Below are positions 6,027 through 6,886 of a stretch of DNA of 6,886 nt, piece after piece (the stretch's first letter is position 1; every line of letters starts with the position of its first letter). The stretch covers positions 1-6,886 of the forward strand of contig JACCSH010000004.1 in assembly GCA_013813125.1 (NCBI GenBank), written 5' to 3'. A program made the translations under genes and the position numbers. A model generated the notes under the pieces. It had not been told where the DNA came from and searched no databases. It saw nothing but the letters and a program-made list of their open reading frames with translations. This stretch comes from Nocardioidaceae bacterium. GTDB lineage: Bacteria > Actinomycetota > Actinomycetes > Propionibacteriales > Nocardioidaceae.

Positions 6027-6128
6027 GTTGCTCCTTGGTTTCGCCGTGACCGCCGAGTGTGACAACCTAACCAGTCAGTAGCGCGATCAGCGCTCCATCG
6101 ACACGACCAAACTTCCCGGAGGTCCACA
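6027..6128. promoter_or_regulatory. Divergent promoter region between thiL and the Lrp-like gene
   Basis: This 102-bp spacer must start both transcripts. On the minus strand TAGGTT (6064-6069) is a TANNNT-type -10 about 38 bp before the thiL ATG, with no good -35. A perfect inverted repeat, AGCGC-GATCA-GCGCT (6080-6094), lies just upstream of it and could be an operator. No -10 stands out on the plus strand. Confidence 0.4.
6031..6036 (-). promoter_or_regulatory. Ribosome-binding site fixing the thiL start
   Basis: AAGGAG on the minus strand is 4 nt before the ATG at 6024-6026. It argues against the longer version starting at TTG 6063-6065. Confidence 0.7.
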
Positions 6129-6365
6129 GTGGTGGTTCAGGCCTACATCCTCATCCAGACCGAGGTCGGCAAGGCAGCCGATGTCGCCCATGAGATCGCC
6201 GACGTCAAGGGCGTCACGCTTGCGGAGGACGTAACCGGACCTTATGACGTGATTGTCCGTGCTGAGGCCCGCAACGTCGACGAGCTGGGCAAGCTCGTCG
6301 TCGCCAAGGTGCAGGCAATCAGCGGGATCACGCGCACCCTGACCTGTCCGGTGGTGCACATCTGA
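6129..6365 (+). CDS. Stand-alone Lrp/AsnC ligand-binding (RAM) domain protein
   Basis: This 78-residue protein corresponds to the C-terminal effector-binding domain of Lrp/AsnC regulators and has no helix-turn-helix. The order fits the beta-alpha-beta-beta-alpha-beta fold: AYILIQTE (5-12), a helix around KAADVAHEIADV, then GVTLAEDVTGPYDVIVRAEA with the typical GPYD turn, a second helix DELGKLVVAKVQ, and GITRTLTCPVV at the end. Such proteins form dimers and octamers and may bind amino acids or partner with full-length Lrp proteins. They cannot bind DNA as Lrp does. The start is a GTG at 6129 with GGAGG (6118-6122) 6 nt upstream; the GTG at 6132 is a close alternative. The DUF3515 gene follows after 48 nt in the same direction, so the two may be co-transcribed. 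The ligand is unknown. Confidence 0.88.
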   Translation: MVVQAYILIQTEVGKAADVAHEIADVKGVTLAEDVTGPYDVIVRAEARNVDELGKLVVAKVQAISGITRTLTCPVVHI

Positions 6366-6413
6366 TTCACCCACTCCGCACGGCCGCACGAGTTGGAACG
6401 ATATGGCAGCAAT

Positions 6414-6886
6414 ATGACTCCGAGAGGCGCCGATTCGTTCCAAGTCAGATGCGTCGGAAGTTGGCCGCGCAGAGCCAACGGTGACGACCGACTGAGCGGC
6501 CTCGGTCTGAAGCTGGCCATCGGGGCCGTGGCGGCGACCGGATTGGTCGCCTGCGGCAGACCTGAGTACGTCTCGGTCGTGCCGCCCGAACCGACCGGGG
6601 TCTCGGTGGAGGAGTGCGCGGACCTGCTCGACGCCCTGCCTCGTCTCGTCTTGGACGGGCAGATGCGTGACGTCGAACCACGTGACGCGCTAGCCGCCGC
6701 GTGGGGGGACCCCGCCGTGGTGTTGCGGTGTGGGGTCGAGCGCCCAGCCCAGCTCGAGCCCAGCTCCCCGTGCCTGGTGGCGAACGACGTGGGGTGGTTC
6801 ACCGACGAGGGCAGTGACTCCGAGGTGGTGTTCACGACGATCGGACGGTCGACGTACGTCGAAGTGACAGTGCCCGACGCCTACCC
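6414..6886 (+). CDS. DUF3515 family lipoprotein, C-terminus beyond window
   Basis: The frame is open from the ATG at 6414 to the right edge (157 full codons). A hydrophobic segment (about residues 29-46, LSGLGLKLAIGAVAATG region) ends in the lipobox LVAC, with Cys47 the predicted lipidated residue, so the protein should be anchored on the outer face of the membrane. The mature part matches what I know of DUF3515: a PPEP stretch, ECADLLDALPRLVL, AAAWGDPAVVLRCGV, SPCLVANDVGWF, VVFTTIGRSTYVEVTVP. The function of the family is unknown. It is a common neighbour of thiL, ddl and gpsA in actinobacteria (Rv2980 in M. tuberculosis). The ATG at 6414 is the only ATG or GTG before the hydrophobic core. 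It lacks a Shine-Dalgarno sequence and gives a long 28-residue N-region; TTG at 6393 is the alternative. The mRNA may be leaderless or translated by reinitiation after the Lrp-like gene. Confidence 0.85.
   Translation, partial: MTPRGADSFQVRCVGSWPRRANGDDRLSGLGLKLAIGAVAATGLVACGRPEYVSVVPPEPTGVSVEECADLLDALPRLVLDGQMRDVEPRDALAAAWGDPAVVLRCGVERPAQLEPSSPCLVANDVGWFTDEGSDSEVVFTTIGRSTYVEVTVPDAY

Noticed and set aside
6027..6065. Thirteen-residue N-terminal extension of thiL from a TTG
   Set aside because: It lacks a ribosome-binding site, while the ATG at 6024-6026 has AAGGAG at 4 nt and gives the usual ThiL N-terminus (GEFKLI).
6363..6413. Possible TGA read-through joining the Lrp-like protein to the DUF3515 protein (same frame, no further stop)
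   Set aside because: The 16 codons between them look non-coding, both families normally exist as separate proteins, and the lipoprotein needs its own N-terminal signal.
6242..6835. Minus-strand open frame of 197 codons
   Set aside because: It is antisense to the Lrp-like and DUF3515 genes, whose motifs on the plus strand are clear; its product is Ser/Arg/Thr-rich.

Overview
The window reads as a chromosomal segment of a high-GC Gram-positive bacterium (Actinomycetota). The evidence is the strongly GC-rich third codon positions, many GTG starts, and a gene set familiar from actinobacterial chromosomes: recG, a DAK2/FakA-like gene, rpmB, thiL, a stand-alone Lrp/AsnC ligand-binding domain and a DUF3515 lipoprotein. 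From memory, Mycobacterium tuberculosis carries the same neighbourhood around Rv2973c-Rv2980. I cannot fix the genus; an order such as Propionibacteriales would fit, but that is a guess.

Layout, left to right. Positions 1-227 (minus) hold the start of an exported-protein gene that runs off the left edge. Positions 228-649 have no convincing gene but carry a tandem array of four 11-bp units (518-561) and a 9-bp direct repeat (611-639). Positions 650-2854 (minus) are recG. Its GTG start overlaps by 4 bp the stop of the upstream fatty-acid-kinase-like gene at 2851-4479 (minus), so these two form an operon with likely translational coupling. Positions 4480-4747 are a divergent intergenic region serving that operon and rpmB (4748-4933, plus), the zinc-ribbon form of ribosomal protein L28. 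Positions 4934-5054, between convergent rpmB and thiL, hold two hairpins that probably end both transcripts. Positions 5055-6026 (minus) are thiL. After a 102-bp divergent spacer with a perfect inverted repeat, a 78-residue Lrp/AsnC ligand-binding-domain protein (6129-6365, plus) is followed 48 nt later by a DUF3515 lipoprotein gene (6414 to the right edge, plus, incomplete).

The recognised genes are housekeeping: replication-fork rescue (RecG), acyl-phosphate or lipid-related kinase activity (FakA-like), translation (L28) and thiamine diphosphate synthesis (ThiL). They show no sign of working as one pathway; only the FakA-like/recG pair is clearly co-expressed. No mobile element, CRISPR array, tRNA or rRNA was seen. 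I did not find a convincing new multi-gene system. The most unusual signal is the 11-bp tandem array upstream of the exported-protein gene. It has the spacing of an OmpR/PhoB-type response-regulator site.
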